Shown here one piece after another: positions 25,528 to 34,154 of a DNA stretch of 64,000 nucleotides. The stretch is from Rubrivivax sp. Its GTDB lineage: Bacteria; Pseudomonadota; Gammaproteobacteria; Burkholderiales; Burkholderiaceae_C. The notes beneath the pieces were generated by a model. It did no database searches and was not told the origin of the DNA. It saw nothing but the letters and a program-made list of their open reading frames with translations. Numbering within the stretch: position 1 is the stretch's first letter; each line of letters starts with the position of its first letter. The translations under genes and the position numbers were made by a program. The stretch spans positions 1-64,000 of the forward strand of contig JAEUPC010000156.1 of assembly GCA_016789865.1 (NCBI GenBank). The letters run 5' to 3'.

Positions 25528-26379
25528 ATGCCTGAAGCGCCTGCCCGCGGCAACGCCAGCCCCGTCGCCTTCATCGGCGGCGGCCACATGGCCTCGGCAC
25601 TCATCGGCGGCCTGTTGTCCGCCGGCCGCAGCGCCGCCGACATCGTCGTCGTCGAGCCCGCACAGGCGCAGCGCAACAGGCTCGCGCAGTCCTTCGGAGT
25701 CGCCGCGCAGCCGGCCGCCGACGCGCAGCTGGCGCAGGCAGGCACGGTGGTGTGGGCCGTCAAGCCGCAGTCGTTTGCCGAGGCCGCCGCGCCCTGCGCG
25801 CCGCATGTCGGCGGCGCGTTGCAGCTGTCGGTGATGGCCGGCATCCGCTGCGAGTCGATCGTGCGCGCCCTGGGCCTGGATGTACACCGCGCACGTGTGG
25901 TGCGCGCGATGCCCAACACGCCGGCGCTCATCGGCCGCGGCATCGCGGGCCTGTTCGCCACCGAGGCGGTCGATGCCGCGCAGCGCGCCCTTGTCGAGGC
26001 CTTGCTGGCGCCCACCGGCGCCACGCTGTGGGTGCCGCGCGAGGCCGACCTCGACGCGGTGACGGCGGTGTCCGGCTCGGGCCCCGCCTACGTCTACTAC
26101 GTGCTCGAAGCGATGATGGAAGCGGCCACGCAGATGGGCCTGTCGCCGGCACAGGGCCGGCAGCTGGCCATCGCCACCTTCGACGGCGCCGCCGAGCTGG
26201 CAGGCCGCTCGGCCGAACCGCCCCAGGCGCTGCGCGCGCAGGTCACCTCCAAGGGCGGCACCACGCACGCCGCAATCACCTCACTGGAGGCCGATGGCGT
26301 GAAGGCCGCGTTCGTGCGGGCGCTTCACGCCGCCGAGCGCCGGGCGCGCGAACTCGGCGACGAATTCGGCCGCGGCTGA
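25528..26379 (+). CDS. proC: Pyrroline-5-carboxylate reductase
   Basis: The last step of proline synthesis: reduces pyrroline-5-carboxylate with NAD(P)H in the cytoplasm. The 283-residue protein has the Rossmann start VAFIGGGHMASALIGGL, VVWAVKPQSF, RAMPNTPALIGRGI, the ALTAVSGSGPAY-type signature (VTAVSGSGPAYVYY) and the C-terminal TSKGGTTHAAI. The ATG at 25528 agrees with homologues. It stands alone, convergent with ubiA. Confidence 0.96.
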   Translation: MPEAPARGNASPVAFIGGGHMASALIGGLLSAGRSAADIVVVEPAQAQRNRLAQSFGVAAQPAADAQLAQAGTVVWAVKPQSFAEAAAPCAPHVGGALQLSVMAGIRCESIVRALGLDVHRARVVRAMPNTPALIGRGIAGLFATEAVDAAQRALVEALLAPTGATLWVPREADLDAVTAVSGSGPAYVYYVLEAMMEAATQMGLSPAQGRQLAIATFDGAAELAGRSAEPPQALRAQVTSKGGTTHAAITSLEADGVKAAFVRALHAAERRARELGDEFGRG

Positions 26380-26489
26380 GCGCCGCGCCTGCCGCGCCCG
26401 AGCGCCATGACTGATCGGCGCACCCGGCTGCCAAGACATCCGCGGGCAAGGATCACCGGCCCGGGTCGATGACCGAAGGGGCCCCACGC

Positions 26490-27386
26490 TCAGCGCAACG
26501 CCAGATCGACGGCCGTGCCGGCGAACACGGCAAAGCCCAGCCAGTGGTTCAGCCGGAAGGCCTTGAAGCAGCCTTCCCGCGTGCGCCCGCGGATCAACGC
26601 AAAGTGCCACAGCGCCTGCCCGGCGGCCGCCGCGATGCCCAGCAGGAACCAGCCGCCCAGCCCGAGAGTCCGCCCCAGTGCCGCCCAGCTGACGAGGTAG
26701 ATGGCGTAGAACGCCATCACCGCGGGCACGTCGAAGCGCCCGAGCGTGATGGCCGAAGTCTTCATGCCGATGCGCAAGTCGTCGTCGCGGTCGACCATCG
26801 CGTACTCGGTGTCGTAGGCCAGCACCCAGGACAGGTTGGACAGCAGCAGCCACCAGGCCTGCGCCGGCACCGCCTCGGGGATGGCCGCCAGCCGCCACTC
26901 GCTGCTGCCCTGCGCGGCCGCGAAGGCCATCGGGATGCCGAAGCTGAACGCCACGCCCAGCACGGCCTGCGGCATCGACAGTCCCCGTTTGGCGAACGGG
27001 TACAGCACCGTGATGCCCAGCGCCGCGACGCTGAGCAAGACCGCCGCCGGCGAGGTGGTGAGCACCAGCAAAAAGGCCGCCAGGGTCAACACGGCGCCCA
27101 CGGCCAGCGCCTCGGGCACGGCAACCGCGCCGCTCGTCACCGGCCGCTGCGCGGTGCGCTTGACGTGCCGGTCGAACTCGCGGTCGGCCACGTCGTTGAC
27201 GCAGCATCCGGCGCTGCGCATCAGCACCGTACCGGCCACGAAGACGGCCAGCAGGTGCCAGCCGGGCCAGCCGTCGGCGGCGATCCACAGTGCTGCGAGC
27301 GTGGGCCACAGCAGCAGCAGCCAGCCGGCGGGGCGGTCCCAGCGGATGAGGTCGAGGTACAGGGGGAGCCGGCGCAACTGCAACAC
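26490..27386 (-). CDS. ubiA: 4-hydroxybenzoate polyprenyltransferase
   Basis: A 298-residue integral membrane prenyltransferase that attaches the polyprenyl chain to 4-hydroxybenzoate in ubiquinone synthesis. The two Asp-rich motifs are [19 protein letters not shown] (from Asn64) and [19 protein letters not shown] (about 190-208); about eight to nine hydrophobic helices are visible. The start appears to be GTG at 27386, with the hexamer GATAAT seven bases upstream and no ribosome binding site. Convergent with proC. Confidence 0.95.
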   Translation of the reverse strand: MLQLRRLPLYLDLIRWDRPAGWLLLLWPTLAALWIAADGWPGWHLLAVFVAGTVLMRSAGCCVNDVADREFDRHVKRTAQRPVTSGAVAVPEALAVGAVLTLAAFLLVLTTSPAAVLLSVAALGITVLYPFAKRGLSMPQAVLGVAFSFGIPMAFAAAQGSSEWRLAAIPEAVPAQAWWLLLSNLSWVLAYDTEYAMVDRDDDLRIGMKTSAITLGRFDVPAVMAFYAIYLVSWAALGRTLGLGGWFLLGIAAAAGQALWHFALIRGRTREGCFKAFRLNHWLGFAVFAGTAVDLALR

Positions 27387-27393
27387 CCGCGGG

Positions 27394-27399
27394 ATTATC
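27394..27399 (-). promoter_or_regulatory. Possible -10 element of ubiA
   Basis: Minus-strand GATAAT matches the -10 consensus in five of six bases and ends seven bases before the GTG start of ubiA. It predicts a leaderless transcript. Confidence 0.4.
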
Positions 27400-27467
27400 G
27401 GAACACCCGCCCAGGCGCCCGGCCGCGCCCGCCGGGGTCGCCGACGGGCTGCTTCGACCCCGGGCGC

Positions 27468-27597
27468 TGTCGGCGCTCTTTACAAGTGTCGGCAAGGAGC
27501 TCGAGCCGAGTTCGCCAAGTTGTTGGCGTAAACAGATGCAAGTGCCTGTGGCGCCGGCTCGGAGCGCGGATCATCCGAGGGCTGGCACGACTCGTGC
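27468..27597 (+). promoter_or_regulatory. Putative sigma-54 promoter and upstream repeats of the PEP-CTERM gene
   Basis: CTGGCACGACTCGTGC at 27582-27597 fits the sigma-54 -24/-12 pattern (TGGCACG, four bases, TTGC) with one mismatch in the -12 part. It lies about 80 bases before the ATG at 27678. Two direct copies of TGTCGGC at 27468-27474 and 27487-27493, 19 bases apart, lie about 90-115 bases upstream and could be an enhancer-binding protein site. PEP-CTERM genes in related bacteria can be controlled by the PrsK/PrsR system with RpoN. The rest of the 27387-27677 gap shows nothing else. Confidence 0.5.
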
Positions 27598-27677
27598 GTC
27601 CATCCGCTCGGCATGCCATACCGGCGGTTGCGCCGGCACCGCCGGTCCGCCCGCCGCCCCCTTCCCAAGAGGTCCCC

Positions 27678-28349
27678 ATGACCGCCGCCTTCCGCACCTT
27701 CTGCCTTGCCATCGTGGCCGCGTTCCTGGCCGCGTTCGGCGCGCCCAGCCACGCGGTGATGATCAGCGCCACGACCAACAACCCGTATTTCTTCAGCTGG
27801 TCGTTCAACACCGGCACCTCGCTGCTCACGGGCTCCGGCCTGATGACGCTGTCGGGCTTCAACTCCAGCACGCTGGCCGTGACGGTGACGTTGAACAACA
27901 CGTCGCTGATCGGTGGCCAGGGTGGCGAGCGCCTGGTCGGTTTCGCCTTCGGCATCAGCCCCAACGCGAGCCTGATCGGCTTCTCCGACTCGAACGACGG
28001 TGGCCTGTGGAGCGCCAACTGGGCCAGCGGCGCGCTGGCGGCCAACGTGCCGGGCGTCGAGATCTGCGCCTACGGCGGCAGCAACTGCTCTGGCGGCTCC
28101 AACGGCGGCATCTATGCCGGCACCAACGACACGTTCACCATCCTGCTGGGCGGCAACTGGGGCAGCCAGGTGAACATCGACCCGATCGGGCTGCGCTACC
28201 AGACCGGCTACGGCTCGTTCACCTTCCCCAGCACCTCCAGTTCAGGCCAAGTGCCCGAGCCCGCGTCCGCCGGCCTGGCCGGCCTCGGGCTGGCGCTGAT
28301 CGGCGCGGGCCTGTGGCGCCGCCGGCGCGCCGCCGCCTCGGCAGCTTGA
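27678..28349 (+). CDS. PEP-CTERM sorting-domain protein
   Basis: A 223-residue exported protein: Sec signal peptide (1-26, ending SHAV), a Ser/Asn/Gly/Thr-rich beta-type body, and a C-terminal sorting signal VPEPASAGLAGLGLALIGAG followed by WRRRR (192-219). The PEP motif, membrane helix and Arg tail mark it for an exosortase, usually tied to exopolysaccharide and biofilm production. An AGAGG ribosome binding site precedes the ATG. The function of the body is unknown. No exosortase gene is in the window. A strong terminator follows, so it is a single-gene unit. Confidence 0.92.
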   Translation: MTAAFRTFCLAIVAAFLAAFGAPSHAVMISATTNNPYFFSWSFNTGTSLLTGSGLMTLSGFNSSTLAVTVTLNNTSLIGGQGGERLVGFAFGISPNASLIGFSDSNDGGLWSANWASGALAANVPGVEICAYGGSNCSGGSNGGIYAGTNDTFTILLGGNWGSQVNIDPIGLRYQTGYGSFTFPSTSSSGQVPEPASAGLAGLGLALIGAGLWRRRRAAASAA

Positions 28350-28405
28350 CGCGCGGGGTTGCGCACCCGCGCTCCGGCGACTTTCGGCACCCAAGCACCC
28401 GATCG

Positions 28406-28436
28406 AAACCCCGCCTCGGCGGGGTTTGTTGCTTCT
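28406..28436 (+). terminator. Intrinsic terminator after the PEP-CTERM gene
   Basis: A ten-base-pair stem, AAACCCCGCC with GGCGGGGTTT, is followed by a T-rich stretch (GTTGCTTCT) on the plus strand, 56 bases after the stop codon. Confidence 0.85.
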
Positions 28437-28493
28437 GGCGCGCCGACTTCACGCGCCGGCATGGCCGGCATCGGCGCGCCGGCAGGCGGCGGC

Positions 28494-28499
28494 TACAGT
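28494..28499 (+). promoter_or_regulatory. Possible -10 element of the methyltransferase-like gene
   Basis: TACAGT ends eight bases before the ATG at 28508; no ribosome binding site lies between. This repeats the arrangement seen before aroG leader, diaA, proC and ubiA. Confidence 0.35.
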
Positions 28500-28507
28500 G
28501 CCCGGCC

Positions 28508-29599
28508 ATGTCCGACGCCCCGGCCCAGCCCCTGGCAAGACCGACGGCCACCCTGCGGTGGCAGAACGCGGCCGCCACGGGCGTGGTGATCGGGGCCGCC
28601 TGCGCCTTCTACGCGGCTGCGCCGTGGAACAAGCGCCAGATGCGCGAGTGGCATTCGCTGGGCGAGTTTCTCTTCAGCGGCCACGACTTCCTTGTCGGCA
28701 GCGCCGCGGCCTACGCGGCGGCCGTCTGCGCCTGGCTGCTGCTGGAGCCTGAGCCTCGCCGCGGCAAGTCGCTGCGCGCCTGTGCCGTGGTGTGGAAACT
28801 GCTGCGCGAGCCGCGCGCCACGCTGGCCGCCGGCCTGGGAACGGAAGACCGCGTGGCGCTGCTGGCCACCTTGCTGAAGGCTTTCTTCGCGCCGCTGATG
28901 GTGATGTCGCTGATGGCCTTCTGCGTGAGCGCCTGGAAGAACGGCCACGGGCTGGCCGAGGCATTGACCGCCGGCTTCGGTTCACACATCGCGTTCAACC
29001 GGTGGGGCTTCTGGTTCGCGCTGCAGGTCATCCTGTTCATCGATGTCGCGATCTTCACCATCGGCTACCTGGTGGAGTCGCCGCGGCTGCGCAACGAGAT
29101 CCGCTCGGTCGACCCGACGCTGCTCGGCTGGGCGGCGGCAATGGCCTGCTACCCGCCATTCAATACCTACACCGCCCAGGTGCTGGGCTCCCAGACCAGC
29201 GACTTTCCGCAGTTCGCCGACCCGGCCGTGCACGTGCTGCTCAACGGCCTGCTGCTGGCCCTCATGGCGGTGTATGCGGGCGCCTCGGTGGCGCTGGGCT
29301 GGAAGGCAAGCAACCTCACGCACCGCGGCATCGTCTCGCGCGGGCCCTATGCCTATGTGCGACACCCGGCCTACACCTGCAAGAACATGGCGTGGTGGAT
29401 CGGCGCGGCGCCGCTGGTGGGGCACGCCTTCGAGCGCGGGCTGGTGAGCGGCCTCGCCGCGCTCGGCTCGGTGGCCGGCTGGACGCTCGTCTACGTGCTG
29501 CGCGCCCTGACCGAAGAGCGCCATCTGCGGCGCGTGGACAGCGAGTACGCCGCCTATGCCGCGCGGGTGCGCTGGCGCTTCGTGCCGGGGGTGTACTGA
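28508..29599 (+). CDS. Multi-pass membrane protein with isoprenylcysteine-methyltransferase-like C-terminus
   Basis: A 363-residue membrane protein with about seven to eight hydrophobic segments. The C-terminal third reads HRGIVSRGPYAYVRHPAYTCKNMAWW ... LRALTEERHLRRVDSEYAAYAARVRWRF, the SAM-binding RHP and EExxL...Y pattern of ICMT/PEMT-type methyltransferases. The N-terminal half is extra compared with the small bacterial ICMT-like proteins and I do not recognise it. The substrate could be a lipid or prenyl group; nothing in the sequence decides. It lies between a PEP-CTERM protein and PrsT, but a link to exosortase processing is only positional. Confidence 0.75.
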   Translation: MSDAPAQPLARPTATLRWQNAAATGVVIGAACAFYAAAPWNKRQMREWHSLGEFLFSGHDFLVGSAAAYAAAVCAWLLLEPEPRRGKSLRACAVVWKLLREPRATLAAGLGTEDRVALLATLLKAFFAPLMVMSLMAFCVSAWKNGHGLAEALTAGFGSHIAFNRWGFWFALQVILFIDVAIFTIGYLVESPRLRNEIRSVDPTLLGWAAAMACYPPFNTYTAQVLGSQTSDFPQFADPAVHVLLNGLLLALMAVYAGASVALGWKASNLTHRGIVSRGPYAYVRHPAYTCKNMAWWIGAAPLVGHAFERGLVSGLAALGSVAGWTLVYVLRALTEERHLRRVDSEYAAYAARVRWRFVPGVY

Positions 29600-29705
29600 C
29601 GCCGCCCCTTGGCTCCCGTGCGACGCTGCTGCCTGCCTCGAACCGCCATTCGCCCTCTGCGCCTGCCCCCTTCTCTGGCCTTCTCCGCCCTTCTCCGCAA
29701 CCCGC

Positions 29706-32615
29706 ATGACCCCACCCGCCACCGCACGCACGCCCGGCAGAGCGCTTCCCGGCCGCCGCGGCGAAGCTGCTGCTGCCGCCCCCCCCGTCACGCCCCGGCG
29801 GCCCGCCAGGCCGCTGGCGGCGGCCTTCTCGTTTTCGCTCTCGCTCTCGTTGACGCTGACGCTGACGCTGGCGCTGTCGATGTCGCTGTCGGCCTGCGGT
29901 CGCGCCGAGAAAGGGCGCCTCGAGGCCGCGAAGTCGCTGTTCGACAAGCGCGACCTCGCAGCTGCCACCATCGAGCTGAAGAACGTGCTGCAGGCCCGGC
30001 CCGAGCAGGCCGAGGCGCGCTTCCTGCTCGGCCACGCGCTGCTGCTGGGCGGCGACGCGCTCGGCGCGGAGGTCGAATTGCGCCGGGCCCTCGGTGCCGG
30101 GCACCCGGCCGACGAAGTGCTGCCGGTGCTTGCCACGGCGCTGGTGGCGCTGCAGCGCTTCGCGCCGCTCATCCGCGAGTTCGGCGATGCCGAGCCCGGC
30201 CCGCCGGGCGCCACCGCGGAGCTCAAGACGCAGCTGGCGATCGCCCACATGGCCCAGGGCGAACTGACCCGCGCCGAGGCGTTGCTGGGCACCGCGCTGC
30301 AGCGCGCCCCGGAGCACCGCACGGCGCTGGAGGTGCAGGCCAGACTGCGCGCCGCGCGGGGCGACACGGCGGCGGCGCTGGTCACGGTCGACGGCCTGCT
30401 GGCGAAGAAGGCCGACGACGCGCCGGCCTGGTCGCTGCGCGGCGACATCCTGCTGCACGCCGGTGCCCAGTCGCAGGCGCAGGCCACCGAGGCCTACCGG
30501 CGCTCGCTGGCCGCCGACGGCACGCTGCTGCAGGCCCACACCGGCCTCATCGCGCTGCACCTGGCCGCGGGCGATGCCGAGGCGGCGCGCGCGCAGTGGC
30601 AGCAGTTGCAGGCCATGCGGCCCGGCCACCCGCAGACGCGCTTTTACGAGGCGGTGCTGGGGCTGCAGCGCGGCGACTTCCTCAAGACCCGCGAGATCGC
30701 CCAGCAGCTCATCCGCAATGCACCGGACAACCCCCGCCTGCAGATGCTGGCCGGCCAGGCCGAGCTGGCCGCCGGGGCCTGGGCGCAGGCCGAGAGCTAC
30801 CTCAACAAGGCCGTGCTGCTGGCGCCGGGCACGCCGCAGCCGAGGCGCGTGCTGGCCCAGGCCTACCTCACGGTCGGCCAGCCCCGGCGCGCCCTCGAAC
30901 AGCTCGCCCCGCTCATCGGCATGCGCTCGCGCGATGCCGAGGCCATCACGCTGGCCGGGCGCGCGCACCTGATGGCTGGCGACACGGCGTCGGCCGAGAC
31001 CGCTTTCGCCCGCGTGGCGGAGATGAACCCCAAGACCGCCGGGCTGCAGACAGGCTTGGCGCTGGCGCGCCTGGGCCAGGCCCAAGGCACCGGCCAGTTC
31101 GAGGCCGGCCTCGCGGCGCTGGAGAACGCCGCCGGTGCCGACCGTGCCACCGACGGCGACCTGGCCCTCGTCAACGCCCGCCTGCGCAGCAAGCAGTACC
31201 CGGCGGCGCTGACCGCCATCGACAACCTGGCGCGCAAGACCCCGGGCTCGCCGCTGCCCGACCTGCTGCGTGGCCGCATCGCGCTCGCCAAGGGCCAGCG
31301 CGACGCGGCGCGCACGCACTGGGAGGCGGCGCTGAAGACCAGCCCGCAGTACCTGCCCGCGCTGGCCGCGCTCAACGAGCTGGACCTCGCCCGGAGCCAG
31401 CCCGAAGCGGCCCACGCCCGCATGGCCGCGGCCGCCAGGCGCGAGCCCGGCAACGCCGCGCTGCTGCTGGCCCGCGCCGACCTGGCCGGGCGCACCGGCG
31501 CCGGCAAGGCGCAGGTCGTCGACCTGCTGCGCCAGGCAGTGCGAGCCAGCCCCAACGACCCCGAAGCGCGGGTGCGCCTGGTCGACTACGCGCTGGCGTT
31601 GTCGGACGCCGGCCTGGCGATGACCGAGGCGCAGGCCGCCGCCAGCGCCTTGCCCGAGCACCCGGCCGTGCTCGACCGCCTGGGGCTGGCGCAGCAGCGC
31701 AGCGGCGACCTGCAGCAGGCCGCCACCACCTTCGGCAAGCTCGCCGGCGTGCAGCCGCGGCTGGCCGCTTCGTACCTGCGGCTGGTCGACGTCAACCTCG
31801 CGCTCGGCCGCCACGAGGCCGCCGCCCAGCAGGCCCGCCGCGCACTCGAGCTGGAACCCGACAACCTGCTGGCGCACCGCGCGGCGGCGTTCGCCGCCCT
31901 GCGCAACGAGCGGCCCACGGACGCCTTGACGCTGGCGCGCACGGCGCAGAAGCGCTGGCCGGCGGCCGGCGCGCAGCTCGAAGCCGAACTGCAGATGGCC
32001 GCGCGCAATGCCGAAGGCGCCATCGCCGCCTTGCGCACCGCCCTGGCCGCGGCGCCGGCCCACGGCGAAGTGGCCATCCAGCTGCACCTGGCCTTGCTGT
32101 CCAGCGGCCGCGCCGCCGAAGCCGAGGCGCATGCGCAGGCCTGGCTGGCGCGGCGCGGGCACGACGGCGCCTTCCTGCTGCACCTGGGCAACCTGGCCGC
32201 CAGCCAGGGCGATTGGGCGCGCGCCGAGGCGCGCTTCCAGCAGGTGCTGGCGCGCGAGCCGCAGCAGGTGCAGGCACTGAACAACCTGGCGCACGCGCTG
32301 GCCGCGCAGAACAAGCCTGAAGGCGTGAAGCTGGCGCAACGTGCACTGGCGCTGGCCCCCGGCCAGCCGCCGCTGATGGACACGCTGGCCTTCGCCCAGG
32401 CCGCCGCCGGCCAGGTGACGGAAGCGCTGGCCCTGCAGAAGGCGGTGGTCGAGATGTCGCCCGACGAGCCCGAGTACCGCCTCTCGCTGGCACGGCTGCA
32501 GATCCGCGCCGGCGACAAGGCGGCGGCCCGCGAGACGCTCGGCCTGCTGGCCCGGCGTGGTGCCGCTTGGCCACGCCAGGGTGAAGTCACACGGCTGCTC
32601 GCGCAGGCGCAGTAG
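29706..32615 (+). CDS. prsT: PEP-CTERM system TPR-repeat lipoprotein PrsT
   Basis: A 969-residue lipoprotein packed with tetratricopeptide repeats from about residue 65 to the end (for example ARFLLGHALLLGGDALGAEVEL and LNNLAHALAAQNKPEGVKLAQRALALAPGQP in part). The opening KSLFDKRDLAAATIELKNVLQ is typical of PrsT, which accompanies exosortase/exopolysaccharide loci and is thought to act in export or assembly. The signal peptide is unusual: after a long Pro/Arg-rich start its core alternates Ser-Leu and Thr-Leu before the lipobox LSAC (Cys near 64), reflecting a tandem DNA repeat. The ATG at 29706 was chosen as the first plausible start of that signal. RlpA follows 46 bases later. Confidence 0.85.
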   Translation: MTPPATARTPGRALPGRRGEAAAAAPPVTPRRPARPLAAAFSFSLSLSLTLTLTLALSMSLSACGRAEKGRLEAAKSLFDKRDLAAATIELKNVLQARPEQAEARFLLGHALLLGGDALGAEVELRRALGAGHPADEVLPVLATALVALQRFAPLIREFGDAEPGPPGATAELKTQLAIAHMAQGELTRAEALLGTALQRAPEHRTALEVQARLRAARGDTAAALVTVDGLLAKKADDAPAWSLRGDILLHAGAQSQAQATEAYRRSLAADGTLLQAHTGLIALHLAAGDAEAARAQWQQLQAMRPGHPQTRFYEAVLGLQRGDFLKTREIAQQLIRNAPDNPRLQMLAGQAELAAGAWAQAESYLNKAVLLAPGTPQPRRVLAQAYLTVGQPRRALEQLAPLIGMRSRDAEAITLAGRAHLMAGDTASAETAFARVAEMNPKTAGLQTGLALARLGQAQGTGQFEAGLAALENAAGADRATDGDLALVNARLRSKQYPAALTAIDNLARKTPGSPLPDLLRGRIALAKGQRDAARTHWEAALKTSPQYLPALAALNELDLARSQPEAAHARMAAAARREPGNAALLLARADLAGRTGAGKAQVVDLLRQAVRASPNDPEARVRLVDYALALSDAGLAMTEAQAAASALPEHPAVLDRLGLAQQRSGDLQQAATTFGKLAGVQPRLAASYLRLVDVNLALGRHEAAAQQARRALELEPDNLLAHRAAAFAALRNERPTDALTLARTAQKRWPAAGAQLEAELQMAARNAEGAIAALRTALAAAPAHGEVAIQLHLALLSSGRAAEAEAHAQAWLARRGHDGAFLLHLGNLAASQGDWARAEARFQQVLAREPQQVQALNNLAHALAAQNKPEGVKLAQRALALAPGQPPLMDTLAFAQAAAGQVTEALALQKAVVEMSPDEPEYRLSLARLQIRAGDKAAARETLGLLARRGAAWPRQGEVTRLLAQAQ
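29829..29892. repeat. Tandem repeat coding the PrsT signal-peptide core
   Basis: Six-base units built from TCGCTC, ACGCTG and close variants repeat about ten times and encode alternating Ser-Leu and Thr-Leu in the hydrophobic core of the PrsT signal peptide. Copy changes would alter core length by two residues at a time. Confidence 0.8.
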
Positions 32616-32661
32616 CAGCACCAGGTCCCCAAGCGCGGCGCCCACCTCATCGGCCATCCCC

Positions 32662-33228
32662 GTGGACCGACGCAACGCCCTCGTCGCCGCCGCGGCCACG
32701 CTGGCCGGCTGCGCCTCGGTGCCCGCCGACGGCCCCGAGGCCAACCCGCCGCCCGGCCTGGAACGCACGCCCGACGCCGTGCCGCGCATCGAGCCGCTGC
32801 GCGCCGGCGGCCCGAACCGGCCCTATGCGGTGGGTGGCCGCAGCTACGTGCCGCTCACCGCCGACGTGCCGTTCACCGAAACCGGCCTCGCCTCGTGGTA
32901 CGGACGCAAGTTCCACGGCCGCCCCACCTCCAGCGGCGAGCCCTACGACATGTACGCGATGACGGCAGCGCACAAGACGCTGCCCATTCCGAGCTACGTG
33001 CGCGTGCGCAACCCGGCCAACGGCCGCGAGGTCATGGTGCGCGTCAACGACCGCGGGCCGTTCGTCGACGGCCGCGTCATCGACCTGAGCTACACCGCCG
33101 CGCTCAAGCTCGGCGTGCTGGCGGCCGTGGGCATGGTGACGCTGCGCCGGTTGACCTTCGCGGACATCCGCGCCGGCGAGCTGCTGAGCCTGGCTGCCGT
33201 TGCGAGGCCGATGGTCGGCGGGCCCTGA
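32662..33228 (+). CDS. rlpA: RlpA-like septal lytic transglycosylase lipoprotein, without SPOR domain
   Basis: A 188-residue protein with a short signal and lipobox (LAGC, Cys near 14) followed by a double-psi beta-barrel domain: GLASWYGRKFHGRPTSSGEP, YAMTAAHKTLPIPSYVRVRN and VMVRVNDRGPF, which carry the Glu/His/Asp active-site positions of RlpA. RlpA cleaves peptidoglycan strands lacking stem peptides. The C-terminal SPOR domain that directs many RlpA proteins to the septum is missing. The GTG at 32662 starts a proper lipoprotein signal; no good ribosome site is visible. It follows prsT in the same direction. Confidence 0.88.
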   Translation: MDRRNALVAAAATLAGCASVPADGPEANPPPGLERTPDAVPRIEPLRAGGPNRPYAVGGRSYVPLTADVPFTETGLASWYGRKFHGRPTSSGEPYDMYAMTAAHKTLPIPSYVRVRNPANGREVMVRVNDRGPFVDGRVIDLSYTAALKLGVLAAVGMVTLRRLTFADIRAGELLSLAAVARPMVGGP

Positions 33229-33269
33229 TTTGAGGCCGACGGCACGCTGTCCTGCCGCCGGCAGGGGCG

Positions 33270-34073
33270 TCAACGCCCTCCAGTCACATCCACCACCGAC
33301 CCGGTCGTGTAGCTCGCCTCGTCAGACAGCAACCACACGATCGCCCCGGCCACCTCGTCGGCGCTGCCGGCGCGCTGCATCGGCACCGCGGGCGCCATCT
33401 GCCGGGCGCGGTCGGGAATGCCGCCGCTGGCGTGGATGTCGGTGTCGATGATGCCCGGGCGCACGGCGTTGACGCGCACGCCTTCGGTGGCCACCTCACG
33501 ACCGAGGCCGAGCGTGAAGACGTCGATCGCGCCCTTGCTGGCCGCGTAGTCGACGTATTGCCCGGGCGAGCCGATGCGCGAGGCCGCCGAGCCGATGTTG
33601 ACGATGCTGCCCCCGGCGCCGCCGTGCTTGGTGCTCATGCGCCTGATCGCCTCGCGCGCGCACCACATCGAGCCGAAGACGTTGATGCGGAACATGCGCT
33701 CGATGCGCGCCGCGCTCATCTCGTCCACGCGCGCGGGCAGGTCGACGATGCCGGCGTTGTTCACCAGCCCGGCCAGCGGCGCCAGCCGCGCGGCGGCGAC
33801 CTCGGCATCCAGCCGAGCGAACATCGCCAGCACCTGCGCTTCGTCGCCGACATCGGCCTGCAGCGCCACGGCGCGCCGGCCGGCGGCGCGCACGTCGGCG
33901 CACACGGCTTCGGCCGCGGTGGCGTCGCGCGTGAAGTTGACGGCCACGTCCCAGCCGGCGCGCGCCGCGCCGCGGGCCGCCGCGGCGCCGATGCCGCGGC
34001 TGCCGCCGGTGACGAGCACGGTGCGCGGGCCGGCGGCGGCGGGGGGTGAGGGGGCGCGGGTCGAGGCGTTCAT
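33270..34073 (-). CDS. SDR family oxidoreductase
   Basis: A 267-residue classical short-chain dehydrogenase. The nucleotide loop TGGSRGIGAAAARGAA, LVNNAGIVD, IVNIGSAASRIG, the catalytic VDYAASKGA (Tyr and Lys) and VRPGIIDTDIHASGGIP are present; Arg after the first strand (NFTRDATAAE) suggests NADP. The sequence resembles FabG-like glucose or sugar dehydrogenases, but the substrate cannot be given. The ATG at 34073 has AGGA eight bases upstream. Divergent from the desaturase-type gene. Confidence 0.88.
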   Translation of the reverse strand: MNASTRAPSPPAAAGPRTVLVTGGSRGIGAAAARGAARAGWDVAVNFTRDATAAEAVCADVRAAGRRAVALQADVGDEAQVLAMFARLDAEVAAARLAPLAGLVNNAGIVDLPARVDEMSAARIERMFRINVFGSMWCAREAIRRMSTKHGGAGGSIVNIGSAASRIGSPGQYVDYAASKGAIDVFTLGLGREVATEGVRVNAVRPGIIDTDIHASGGIPDRARQMAPAVPMQRAGSADEVAGAIVWLLSDEASYTTGSVVDVTGGR

Positions 34074-34154
34074 GCCGCTCATCCTAGTGGCGGGCGCGGC
34101 GCGGCGCATCGGCGGCACGGCCGGCGTCCCACGCCTCGGAGTAGAGTGCCGGGC

